Source: Pseudomonadota bacterium (GTDB lineage Bacteria > Pseudomonadota > Alphaproteobacteria > Sphingomonadales > Sphingomonadaceae). From it: DNA of 5,299 nucleotides. The stretch lies in the NCBI GenBank assembly GCA_023392555.1, contig JAEVYW010000326.1, forward strand, positions 1 to 5,299, given 5' to 3'. Numbering within the stretch: position 1 is the stretch's first letter; each line of letters opens with the position of its first letter. The position numbers were made by a program, and so were the translations under genes. The notes under the pieces are model-generated. The model was not told where the DNA came from and made no database searches. It worked only from the letters and a program-made list of their open reading frames with translations. This document shows positions 1 through 5,299 of the stretch, in pieces.

Positions 1-313
1 CTTCAGTCTCGACCGTTGCGCGATCGCCGGAAATGTCGATGACGAGCTTCAGCCCGTTCATGCGCCACGTCGTGTCCGCGCCGTCGACCTGAACCCTGGT
101 CGGAGTCAGATCATCGCCGTCTAGGAACAGCGGGCGCTCGTGATCGCCGGTTCGCTCGACCGACAGCGTGGCACGAACCCGCGTCGCATCGCCGTCGAGC
201 GCGAAATCGAGCGCGATCTCCGGAACCAGCCAATCCGGCGGCCGATAATCTTCGCGGCGGATGGTGGTGTGCTCAGGGCTGAGCGGGGCTTCGGGGTTCT
301 GGCGTACGTCCAT
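1..313 (-). CDS. pepN: Aminopeptidase N (M1 family), N-terminal fragment
   Basis: Partial gene: the first 104 codons are present and the rest lies beyond the left edge. The product should be a cytoplasmic zinc metallo-aminopeptidase that removes N-terminal residues from peptides. The visible part opens with RREDYRPPDWLVPEIALDF (residues 19-37), the counterpart of the HDYRAPDYQITDIDLTFDL stretch of E. coli PepN. The beta-rich segment that follows (PLFLDGDDLTPTRVQVDG, 61-78) matches the PLRLNGEDL region of the M1 N-terminal domain. The catalytic GAMEN and HExxH motifs lie outside the window, so activity cannot be judged. The ATG start at 313-311 lies 9 nt after the stop of the transporter gene and has only a weak GC-rich pre-start sequence, so it is probably the last visible cistron of the operon begun by the aldolase. 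Family assignment is firm from the N-terminus alone. Confidence 0.93.
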   Translation of the reverse strand, partial: MDVRQNPEAPLSPEHTTIRREDYRPPDWLVPEIALDFALDGDATRVRATLSVERTGDHERPLFLDGDDLTPTRVQVDGADTTWRMNGLKLVIDISGDRATVETE

Positions 314-322
314 GCCGCCGAC

Positions 323-1243
323 TTAGGCAGCGTCGGGTGCCTGCACAACCGAGCGGCTGCGGCTGAGCGCGCCGAGCATGCCCCCGAGCGCGAGTATGGC
401 GCCGGCAATCGTCAGCGGAGTCCAGCGATAGCCTTCGAGCCAGGTCGAGAAGCCCATGGCGATGATCGGCACCATCGCGCTGGAATAGGCCGCCTTGCCA
501 GGTCCGATCTTGCGCACGACCGGAAGGTAAAGGCTGAACGCCAGCGCAGAGGCGAAGATCGCGAGATAGGCGACGCCCAGCCAGTATCCGGTGCGCGCTT
601 CGAACACCGGAGGCCCGGTGACCACGAATGCGAGCAGTGCATCGAGCGCGGCGCCGATCAGCATCGCCCATGCCAGCAAGGCGAACAGTGGATAGCGCTT
701 CACCCGCTCAAGCGCCTGAAAGACGTTCGCCGCTGACGCGCTGAACATCCCGCCGAGCGTCAGCGCAATGCCAAGCAGGATCGCTTCGCTCTGCGACGGA
801 TTTTCGCGCAGCTCATGCAGGAACAGGAGGCCGATTCCTGCCACGGCGAAGATCGAGCTGATGGCAAAGCGCGCAGTCGGACGCTGGCCGAGGAAGGCCC
901 AGGCCAGCAGGCTGTTAGGGATCAGCAGAAGCGCGAACACCGTCGCGACAAGGCCCGAGGTTACGTGATGCTCGGCGAAATAGACGAAGTTGAAGTTCAG
1001 GACGAACTGCAGGACGCCCAGGATCAGCGCGGCGAGCATGCCGCCGCGGTCGAAGCGAAGGCTTTGGCCCTTCCACAGGGTTACGACCGCCATCGCCGCC
1101 CCGGCGAGGATGAAGCGATAGGCGACGGACCATTGGGCCGGGACGACGCCAAGCTGGTCGCGGATGACGATCCACGTCGTGCCCCAGATGAAGGTGAAGA
1201 TCGCGAAGGGGAGGACGACCTCGGTCGCCCGGCCCTGATTCAC
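323..1243 (-). CDS. EamA/DMT-family permease, 10-TM
   Basis: A 306-aa inner-membrane protein of the drug/metabolite transporter superfamily. It has two EamA repeats (about residues 11-142 and 155-292), each with five hydrophobic segments, at about 10-27, 37-56, 69-88, 95-115, 126-143, 155-174, 185-208, 218-238, 251-268 and 275-294. Recognisable family signatures are IFTFIWGTTWIVIRDQL near the N-terminus, the YRF segment in TM2 (42-44) and SSAMVPIIAMGFSTWLEG in repeat two. Substrate cannot be read from sequence. Family members export amino acids, purines or other small metabolites, and placement between a threonine aldolase and a peptidase makes an amino-acid-related substrate plausible, as inference only. 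The start is GTG at 1243-1241, inside the GTGA that also carries the aldolase stop. No Shine-Dalgarno sits at normal distance, so translational coupling is likely. The length is normal for the family and no damage is seen. Confidence 0.95.
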   Translation of the reverse strand: MNQGRATEVVLPFAIFTFIWGTTWIVIRDQLGVVPAQWSVAYRFILAGAAMAVVTLWKGQSLRFDRGGMLAALILGVLQFVLNFNFVYFAEHHVTSGLVATVFALLLIPNSLLAWAFLGQRPTARFAISSIFAVAGIGLLFLHELRENPSQSEAILLGIALTLGGMFSASAANVFQALERVKRYPLFALLAWAMLIGAALDALLAFVVTGPPVFEARTGYWLGVAYLAIFASALAFSLYLPVVRKIGPGKAAYSSAMVPIIAMGFSTWLEGYRWTPLTIAGAILALGGMLGALSRSRSVVQAPDAA

Positions 1244-2241
1244 AGCGCGGCGATCGCTGCTGCGAGCTTTTCCACCGGCGCTCCGGTCTGGTCCCAGCTG
1301 GTCACCAGCCGGATTTCACCGGGCGCCCAGTCGTAGAAGTCGAAGCCGGCCGAGCGCAGCGCCGCCGCTTCGTCGGGCGAGACTCGGATGAAGATCTCGT
1401 TCGCTTCGACGGGGTAGACGAGCCGGTCGCCGGCTCCGCGCGCAATCGTCTGGGCAGCGGCGTTGGCAGCACGCGCATTCTCGAGCCACAAGTCGCCGTC
1501 GAGCATGGCAAGCACCTGCGCCGCGAGCATCCGACCCTTGGAGAGCAAGTGGCCGGCACGCTTGCGGCGGATCGCGATCTCATCCGCGAGTTCAGTCTTG
1601 AACAGCACGAGGCACTCGGCATTGAGCCCGCCGTTCTTAACGAAGCCGAAGCTGAGGGCGTCGACGCCGGCTCGCCACGTCACGTCCGCCGGGCTCTCGC
1701 CGGTCGAGACGATCGCATTGGCGAAGCGCGCACCGTCCATGTGGAAGCCGAGGCCGTGGCGCTTGGCGACCTCACCCAGGGCGGCGACCTCCGCTGCCGT
1801 GTACGCGAGGCCGTACTCGGTCGCGTTCGTGATCGACAAAGCTCGCGGCTGGACCTGGTGCACATCCTTGCGGATGCGCGCGACGGCGCCCTCGACCGCC
1901 TCCGGCGCGACCTTCGCACCTGGGCCATCGACCAGCATCAGCTTGGCGCCCTGCGCGAAGAAGCCCGGCGCGCCGGCCTCGTCATTCTCGATATGTGCTT
2001 CGCGATGGCAGATGATCGCGCCGTAGGACGGGCAGAGAGCCGCGAGAGCCAGGCAGTTCGCGGCAGTTCCGGTTGTTACCCAGAGCGCGCGAACGTCCGT
2101 CTCGAACACGTCCGACAAGGCGCCGTCGAGCCGGGCGCTCCAAGCATCGCCGTCATACGCCGTGTCGAGCTGGTTGGCCTCGACGATCGCTTCGATCACA
2201 GCCGGATGAGCGGCCGCCGCATTATCGGAGAAAAATCGCAT
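1240..2241 (-). CDS. ltaE: Threonine aldolase family PLP enzyme (low-specificity type)
   Basis: A PLP-dependent fold-type I enzyme, probably cytoplasmic, predicted to cleave L-threonine or L-allo-threonine to glycine and acetaldehyde. I start it at ATG 2241 (333 aa) because the family characteristically begins MRFFSDNAA; an in-frame ATG at 2274 would add 11 unconserved residues with no ribosome binding site. Numbering from 2241, visible features are Ser5 in FFSDN, the DTAYDGDAWSARLD segment, the TTGTAAN phosphate-binding stretch (about 56-62), His83 in REAHIEN (expected to stack on PLP), HMDGAR (Asp169 for the pyridine nitrogen, Arg172), the Schiff-base Lys202 in FVKNGG, and Arg311 in IRLVTSW for the substrate carboxylate. 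All look intact. It is the first gene of the operon with the transporter and pepN, overlapping the transporter by 4 nt. The FxxKNG lysine motif is typical of an alphaproteobacterial-like subgroup rather than E. coli LtaE itself, so exact amino-acid preference and any stereospecificity are uncertain. Confidence 0.92.
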   Translation of the reverse strand: MRFFSDNAAAAHPAVIEAIVEANQLDTAYDGDAWSARLDGALSDVFETDVRALWVTTGTAANCLALAALCPSYGAIICHREAHIENDEAGAPGFFAQGAKLMLVDGPGAKVAPEAVEGAVARIRKDVHQVQPRALSITNATEYGLAYTAAEVAALGEVAKRHGLGFHMDGARFANAIVSTGESPADVTWRAGVDALSFGFVKNGGLNAECLVLFKTELADEIAIRRKRAGHLLSKGRMLAAQVLAMLDGDLWLENARAANAAAQTIARGAGDRLVYPVEANEIFIRVSPDEAAALRSAGFDFYDWAPGEIRLVTSWDQTGAPVEKLAAAIAAL

Positions 2242-2314
2242 CGTGAGATTTTCCAAGCCGATGGCGGCTCGCATGGCAAGCCGCAGGTGATAGCTTCACG
2301 AACACGAATCGCGT
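2242..2314. other. Short divergent intergenic region (aldolase / PhyH remnant)
   Basis: The space between the two divergent starts must hold the promoter of the aldolase operon and formerly that of the PhyH gene. I see no pair of hexamers good enough to name on either strand. The stretch also contains the alternative aldolase ATG at 2274-2272. Confidence 0.4.
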
Positions 2315-2320
2315 GAGGAG
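2315..2320 (+). promoter_or_regulatory. Shine-Dalgarno that sets the start of the PhyH remnant
   Basis: GAGGAG, with 7 nt to GTG 2328. This is near-optimal spacing and argues against the upstream in-frame GTG at 2313, which overlaps the site itself. The signal is still intact although the gene it serves is broken. Confidence 0.7.
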
Positions 2321-2327
2321 CAAGGAC

Positions 2328-2905
2328 GTGACCGCCGGCGAATATGACGATGTGGCAGCCATCATGGGCGGGCTCTACGGCGACGGCATCATTGGCCTGA
2401 AGGGCGCCTTCGCTCCCGAGTGGGCGGATGGGCTTCGGGCGGAGATCATGGCGTTGTTCGAAGAGGCCCAGGCAGTTCCCGGCGGCGCCCTGCCGCGAGG
2501 CCCGCAGCGCTGGTACGTGGAAGTCCAGCCGGAACGGATCAGCGGCTTCGTCGATATCGCGACCCACCACTGGTTCGTAGCGGTATGCGAGGCGGTCCTC
2601 GGGCCGGACTACCGTATTGTGGAGGTCGGCTTCGACATCCCCTTTCCGGGCGCGGCCGACCAGCCGTGGCATCGCGACTTCCCCTCGCCCGAGGCGACGC
2701 TCAAGGGGCGGAGGTTCTCGTCATCGGCGTGGACGCGCCGGACGCGACCAACGCAAATCATCACGACCTTCAGGTGACCCGCGCTTACGTCGATTCGCTA
2801 CCGGCGATCGTCCGCGACCACCTGACGTACCGCGTTGCGGACGAACTCACACAGGTGATCCAGCACCACGTGATCGAGGGGCTTTTGGAGCCCGATTACA
2901 GCTAG
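2328..2905 (+). pseudogene. Phytanoyl-CoA dioxygenase (PhyH) family gene, broken by internal deletion
   Basis: Remnant of an Fe(II)/2-oxoglutarate-dependent oxygenase of the PhyH family. The first half reads in one frame from GTG 2328 to about 2715-2730 and contains DGIIGLKGAF, RWYVEVQPERISGFVDIATHHW, GPDYRIVEVGFDIPFPGA and QPWHRDFP, the last holding the HxD iron ligands (His at 2670-2672, Asp at 2676-2678). That frame then degenerates into an arginine/threonine-rich run and stops at 2775-2777. A plausible C-terminus continues in the -1 frame from about 2711 to the TAG at 2903-2905 (EVLVIGVDAPDATNA, then HHDLQVTRAYVDSLP and IEGLLEPDYS), which I recall as similar to family C-termini. Together the pieces make about 190 residues, roughly 100 fewer than I expect for the family. 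The distal His ligand and the 2-oxoglutarate-binding Arg are absent. GTG 2328 is preferred over GTG 2313 because GAGGAG at 2315-2320 sits 7 nt before it. The native substrate is unknown. Confidence 0.82.
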
Positions 2906-2931
2906 CTCCAGTCCCCTCCGCTACGCTTCGG

Positions 2932-2974
2932 ATTTTCCCGCTGGTCAGTCCCCCGGACTGGCTGTGCGGGAAAA

Positions 2975-2975
<1 letters not shown>
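2932..2975. repeat. 44-nt nested inverted repeat abutting the tRNA 3' end
   Basis: Perfect 10-nt outer arms, ATTTTCCCGC (2932-2941) and GCGGGAAAAT (2966-2975), enclose a second 6-bp inverted repeat, CAGTCC (2946-2951) and GGACTG (2955-2960), with a CCC loop and short unpaired flanks of 4 and 5 nt. The right outer arm ends on the complement of the terminal A of the encoded tRNA CCA. The structure is strong, but its A/T tracts face the wrong way for a classical intrinsic terminator: in either direction the U-run begins the stem instead of following it. In the tRNA precursor the hairpin would form the 3' trailer immediately after CC. Role unknown; it could stop or stabilise the tRNA transcript or be a remnant of an inserted element. 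Confidence 0.65.
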
Positions 2976-3049
<74 letters not shown>

Positions 3050-3069
3050 ACTGACCGGAGAAGGCGCGC

Positions 3070-3098
3070 CTATGGCCGCGCGGCGCTTTCCCTGTCAA
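3070..3098 (-). promoter_or_regulatory. Sigma-70-type promoter for tRNA-Thr
   Basis: Read on the minus strand, a consensus -35 TTGACA (3098-3093) is followed after 17 nt by CCATAG (3075-3070), or after 18 nt by CATAGG, as a weak -10. Initiation around 3062 would leave a leader of roughly a dozen nucleotides before the tRNA 5' end at 3049. The -35 is perfect and well placed; the -10 is poor, as is common in GC-rich alphaproteobacteria. The -35 overlaps the ribosome binding site of the small gene on the opposite strand. Confidence 0.6.
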
Positions 3099-3107
3099 GG
3101 AAAAGGG

Positions 3108-3212
3108 ATGACGAAGGATAAGGATAAGCTGGCCGAGGCGCTTCGCGAGAACTTGAGGCGCCGGAAAGCGCAGGCGCGCGAGCTCGGCGAGAAGCCCAAG
3201 CCTAAGGACTAG
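3108..3212 (+). CDS. Small, highly charged 34-aa protein of unknown function
   Basis: ATG at 3108 to TAG at 3210-3212. The ribosome binding site AAGGA (3097-3101) sits 6 nt upstream, followed by a further GGG directly before the ATG. The product is intensely charged: 7 Lys, 5 Arg and 7 Asp/Glu among 34 residues. It starts with an alternating TKDKDK segment, continues with a likely amphipathic helix (LAEALRENLRRRKAQARELG, residues 8-27) and ends in a KPKPKD tail. I recall very short alphaproteobacterial ORFs with an LRENLRRRKAQAR core, which supports a real gene, but I cannot confirm this without a search and no function is known to me. There is no signal peptide or membrane segment. An RNA- or ribosome-contacting role would fit the composition but is speculation. 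Its stop overlaps the stop of the convergent aminopeptidase P gene. Its own promoter is not obvious and would have to lie close to or within the tRNA gene. Confidence 0.72.
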   Translation: MTKDKDKLAEALRENLRRRKAQARELGEKPKPKD

Positions 3213-5002
3213 AGCGGCGCGCAGGCGCTTTCGAGCCAGGCGCGGTCTTCACCCTCTAGCTGCGGCCCAATCTTCGCCAACACCTCGGCGTGATAGGCGT
3301 TGAGCCAGTCCAGCTCCGACGGCGATAGCATGTCCTTGACGATCAGCCGGCGTTCGATCGGCGCGAAGGTCAGAGTGTCGAAACCGAGCGTTTCCTTTTC
3401 TGCCCCCTCGACCGGCCGCTCGACGACCAGCACCAGATTCTCGATGCGGATGCCGTACTCGCCCGTCTTGTAATAGCCAGGCTCGTTGGAAAGGATCATG
3501 CCCGGCTGGAGCGGCTCGTCGCCGCCCGACTGCGCACTTCCGACCGGCGAGATGCGCTGCGGCCCTTCGTGCACGGAGAGGAAGCTGCCGACGCCGTGAC
3601 CCGTGCCGTGCGCGTAATCGAGCCCGGCTTCCCAAAGCGGACGGCGAGCGAAGCTGTCGAGCTGGCTGCCGCGGACGCCCTTCGGGAAGACTGCCGTTGC
3701 AACCGCGATGTGGCCCTTGAGAACGCGGGTGAATCGGTCGCGCATTTCATCCGTCGGCTCGCCGATCACGACGGTGCGCGTGATGTCGGTCGTTCCGTCG
3801 ACATACTGCCCACCGGAATCGACGAGGTAGAGCGTGCCGGACTCCAGCTTGCGGTTGGTCTTCTCGCTCGACCGATAGTGGACGATCGCGCCGTTCGGTC
3901 CGGCGCCCGAGATCGTGTCGAACGACAGATCGCGAAGTTCGGGCGATTCCTTGCGCAGGGCTTCGAGACGATCGGACGCGGTGAGTTCGTCGACTTCACC
4001 CTTGGGCGCTTCGGTCTCGACCCAGCGAAGGAAGCGCGAAATGGCCGCGCCGTCACGAGCCTGCGCGGCCTGCTGGCCCGCGATTTCGACAGGGTTCTTG
4101 ATCGCCTTGGGCAGGATCGTCGGGTCGCGCATGGTGACGATCTTCGCGCCGGCGCGGTCGAGCGCTTCGAAGATCGCGGCAACTGCCCGCTCCGGATCGA
4201 CCGCGACGGATTTGCCGTTGAACTCGCCCAGAGCGCCTTCGAAAGCCGAGCGGTCGTGCAGGCGAACGCCGTTGCCGAGATGCTGCTTCACCTCAGGGCT
4301 GATCTTCTCCGGCTCGACGAAGAGATCGGCAGTGCCGTCCGAACGCACCAGCGCGAAGGCGAGGGCGACCGGGGTTCGCGCCACATCCGCACCGCGCACG
4401 TTGAAGGCCCAGGCGATCGAGTCCAGCGCCGACAGCACGGCCGCATCGGCGCCGATCTTGCTGAGCTGCTCGGCAATGTCCTGGCGCTTATCCGCGGAGG
4501 AGCGGCCCGCATATTTGTCGGGATGAACGACCAGATGCGCCTTCGACGCTTCCGGCCGGTCGCGCCAGACCTTGTCGATCGGGTTCTGCTCCACAGCGAC
4601 CAGTTCGGCTCCGCGGCTCTTCAGCGCCTCGGTCGCGCGCCGCACCCAGTCGCGGCTGTGCAGCCACGGGTCGTAGCCAATGCGGCCGCCCTCCGGCGCA
4701 TGATCCTTGAGCCAGTCGGCGATGCTCGTTTCCGGCACCGACTGATAGGACCAGTGCGCCCCGTCGACCTGGCTGCGCACCTGCAGCGTGTAGCGCCCAT
4801 CGACGAAGATCGCGGCTTCCTGCGGCAGCACCACCGCCGATCCCGCCGAGCCCTCGAACCCGGTTAACCACGCGAGCCGCTGCGCATAGCTTCCGACATA
4901 TTCGCTCATGTGCTCGTCGGTCAGCGGCACGACGAACCCATCGAGGCGGTCGGCCTTCAGCTGCTCGCGAAGGGCGTTCAGGCGGTCTGCATAAGTGGAC
5001 AT
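3209..5002 (-). CDS. Aminopeptidase P family protein (Xaa-Pro aminopeptidase, M24B)
   Basis: A complete 597-aa metallopeptidase that should release the N-terminal residue from peptides with proline in second position; cytoplasmic, with no signal peptide. It has the three-domain layout of eukaryotic XPNPEP1: creatinase-like domain 1 (about 1-135, with GFEGSAGSAVV and FVDGRY), domain 2 (about 150-300, with DSIAWAFNVRG) and a pita-bread catalytic domain (about 310-535), followed by the C-terminal extension ending in SELDWLNAYHAEV. The dinuclear metal ligands are all present: Asp395 (VDSG), Asp406 (TTDITRT), His469 (HGTGHGVG), Glu507 (SNEPGYY) and Glu521 (RIEN). His375 and His478 are the expected substrate-site histidines. 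Spacings D-D 11, D-H 63 and E-E 14 equal those of XPNPEP1. The ATG at 5002 has GGAG about 8 nt upstream (complement of 5011-5014). The long form is distinct from the shorter E. coli PepP, so I give no symbol. Confidence 0.97.
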   Translation of the reverse strand: MSTYADRLNALREQLKADRLDGFVVPLTDEHMSEYVGSYAQRLAWLTGFEGSAGSAVVLPQEAAIFVDGRYTLQVRSQVDGAHWSYQSVPETSIADWLKDHAPEGGRIGYDPWLHSRDWVRRATEALKSRGAELVAVEQNPIDKVWRDRPEASKAHLVVHPDKYAGRSSADKRQDIAEQLSKIGADAAVLSALDSIAWAFNVRGADVARTPVALAFALVRSDGTADLFVEPEKISPEVKQHLGNGVRLHDRSAFEGALGEFNGKSVAVDPERAVAAIFEALDRAGAKIVTMRDPTILPKAIKNPVEIAGQQAAQARDGAAISRFLRWVETEAPKGEVDELTASDRLEALRKESPELRDLSFDTISGAGPNGAIVHYRSSEKTNRKLESGTLYLVDSGGQYVDGTTDITRTVVIGEPTDEMRDRFTRVLKGHIAVATAVFPKGVRGSQLDSFARRPLWEAGLDYAHGTGHGVGSFLSVHEGPQRISPVGSAQSGGDEPLQPGMILSNEPGYYKTGEYGIRIENLVLVVERPVEGAEKETLGFDTLTFAPIERRLIVKDMLSPSELDWLNAYHAEVLAKIGPQLEGEDRAWLESACAPL

Positions 5003-5102
5003 AGGCTTTGCTCCGTTGCCGCCCAGCTAATCCATGCAGCGCCGTTCTTAAAGCCTCGAGCCGTTTGCGCTGTGCTCCGGCGCACCGCATAGGGCGCGCG
5101 CC
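5003..5102. other. Divergent intergenic region (aminopeptidase P / flavoprotein)
   Basis: A 100-bp gap between divergent genes that must serve both. On the minus strand it contains the GGAG ribosome binding site of aminopeptidase P. On the plus strand TTGCGC (5065-5070), 17 nt and CATAGG (5088-5093) form a weak promoter-like pair whose start point would be almost at the flavoprotein ATG, so it is doubtful. AGGG at 5091-5094 is a possible weak ribosome binding site, 8 nt before ATG 5103. Confidence 0.45.
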
Positions 5103-5299
5103 ATGGCCGCATTTGACGCAATCATCATCGGCGCCGGTGCGGCCGGCCTATTCTGCGCGGCGCAGGCAGGACAGCGCGGCCGGCGAGTCCTGCTGATAGA
5201 CCATTCGCCCGAGCCGGGACGGAAGATCCTGATTTCGGGCGGCGGTCGCTGCAATTTCACGAACATCGGCGCGACTGCGGCGAATTACCTGTCCGCCAA
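5103..5299 (+). CDS. HI0933/YhiN-family FAD flavoprotein (BaiN/RdsA-like), N-terminal fragment
   Basis: Partial gene: the first 65 codons are present and the remainder lies beyond the right edge. The protein opens with a Rossmann ADP-binding beta-alpha-beta unit, FDAIIIGAGAAGLFCAAQAG, whose GxGxxG glycines are residues 10, 12 and 15, ending in the strand RRVLLID with an acidic residue at 33. This is followed by the family hallmark GRKILISGGGRCNFTN (39-54), diagnostic for the HI0933-like flavoproteins related to E. coli YhiN and clostridial BaiN. These are soluble FAD-dependent oxidoreductases, usually around 400 residues; physiological substrates are mostly unclear. The ATG at 5103 fits the expected few residues before the first strand. 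The visible portion is undamaged. It is divergent from aminopeptidase P and nothing shows a functional link. Confidence 0.95.
   Translation, partial: MAAFDAIIIGAGAAGLFCAAQAGQRGRRVLLIDHSPEPGRKILISGGGRCNFTNIGATAANYLSA

Noticed and set aside
140..1336. Plus-strand open frames at 140-736 and 815-1336
   Set aside because: Both lie opposite the permease and pepN reading frames and look like charged antisense shadows (many Arg, Glu, Asp and Gln), with no family match.
1549..2316. A 255-codon plus-strand open frame opposite the threonine aldolase
   Set aside because: It is the antisense shadow of a well-supported gene, with no recognised motif and a composition dominated by Arg, Asp and Ala. The shorter frame at 1463-2026 is rejected for the same reason.
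2296..2316. TCACG...CGTGA inverted repeat in the aldolase/PhyH divergent region as an operator
   Set aside because: Five-base arms around an 11-base spacer are expected by chance in this composition, and no regulator gene is nearby.
2690..2777. Programmed -1 ribosomal frameshift joining the two PhyH frames
   Set aside because: The shift direction is right, but there is no proper X XXY YYZ slippery heptamer. A frameshift alone would also not restore the missing catalytic core, the distal His and the Arg; deletion explains the data better.
2917..2936. Small TCCG...CGGA hairpin followed by TTTT after the PhyH remnant
   Set aside because: Only four base pairs with an eight-base loop, too weak to call a terminator.
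3569..4867. A 432-codon open frame on the plus strand opposite aminopeptidase P
   Set aside because: It is entirely antisense to a gene with complete family motifs, has no recognisable domain, and its Arg/Asp/Gly-rich composition is what antisense frames of GC-rich coding DNA produce.

Overview
The window is about 5.3 kb of GC-rich, densely packed chromosomal DNA. Protein character, a high GC preference at third codon positions, GTG starts and a tRNA-Thr(GGU) close to the alphaproteobacterial form suggest a sphingomonad-like alphaproteobacterium. That placement is an inference; no species is identifiable by eye. I see no phage, transposase, CRISPR or plasmid signature. Most of the window is housekeeping metabolism.

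Left part (1-2241, all minus strand): a compact apparent operon in the order threonine aldolase -> EamA/DMT transporter -> aminopeptidase N (pepN, cut by the window's left edge). The first two genes overlap by 4 nt and the last two are 9 nt apart. The theme is amino-acid and peptide turnover: aldol cleavage of threonine-type amino acids, a small-metabolite permease, and a broad-specificity zinc aminopeptidase.

Middle (2242-3212): divergent from the aldolase is a decayed phytanoyl-CoA dioxygenase (PhyH) family gene. Its N-terminal half and C-terminal tail are both recognisable but lie in different frames, and the catalytic core between them is missing, which fits an internal deletion. After it come a 44-nt inverted repeat, a tRNA-Thr(GGU) on the minus strand with encoded CCA and a good promoter, and a 34-codon, highly charged ORF on the plus strand with a strong ribosome binding site.

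Right part (3209-5299): a complete three-domain aminopeptidase P (M24B, 597 aa, minus strand) with all five metal ligands. It converges on the 34-codon ORF, sharing the tetranucleotide CTAG as both stop codons. Divergent from it, after a 100-bp gap, is the start of an HI0933/YhiN-type FAD flavoprotein, cut by the right edge.

I did not find a convincing undescribed system. The points most worth a second look are the PhyH deletion junction, the 34-codon ORF, the mismatched anticodon stem of the tRNA, and the inverted repeat abutting the tRNA CCA end.
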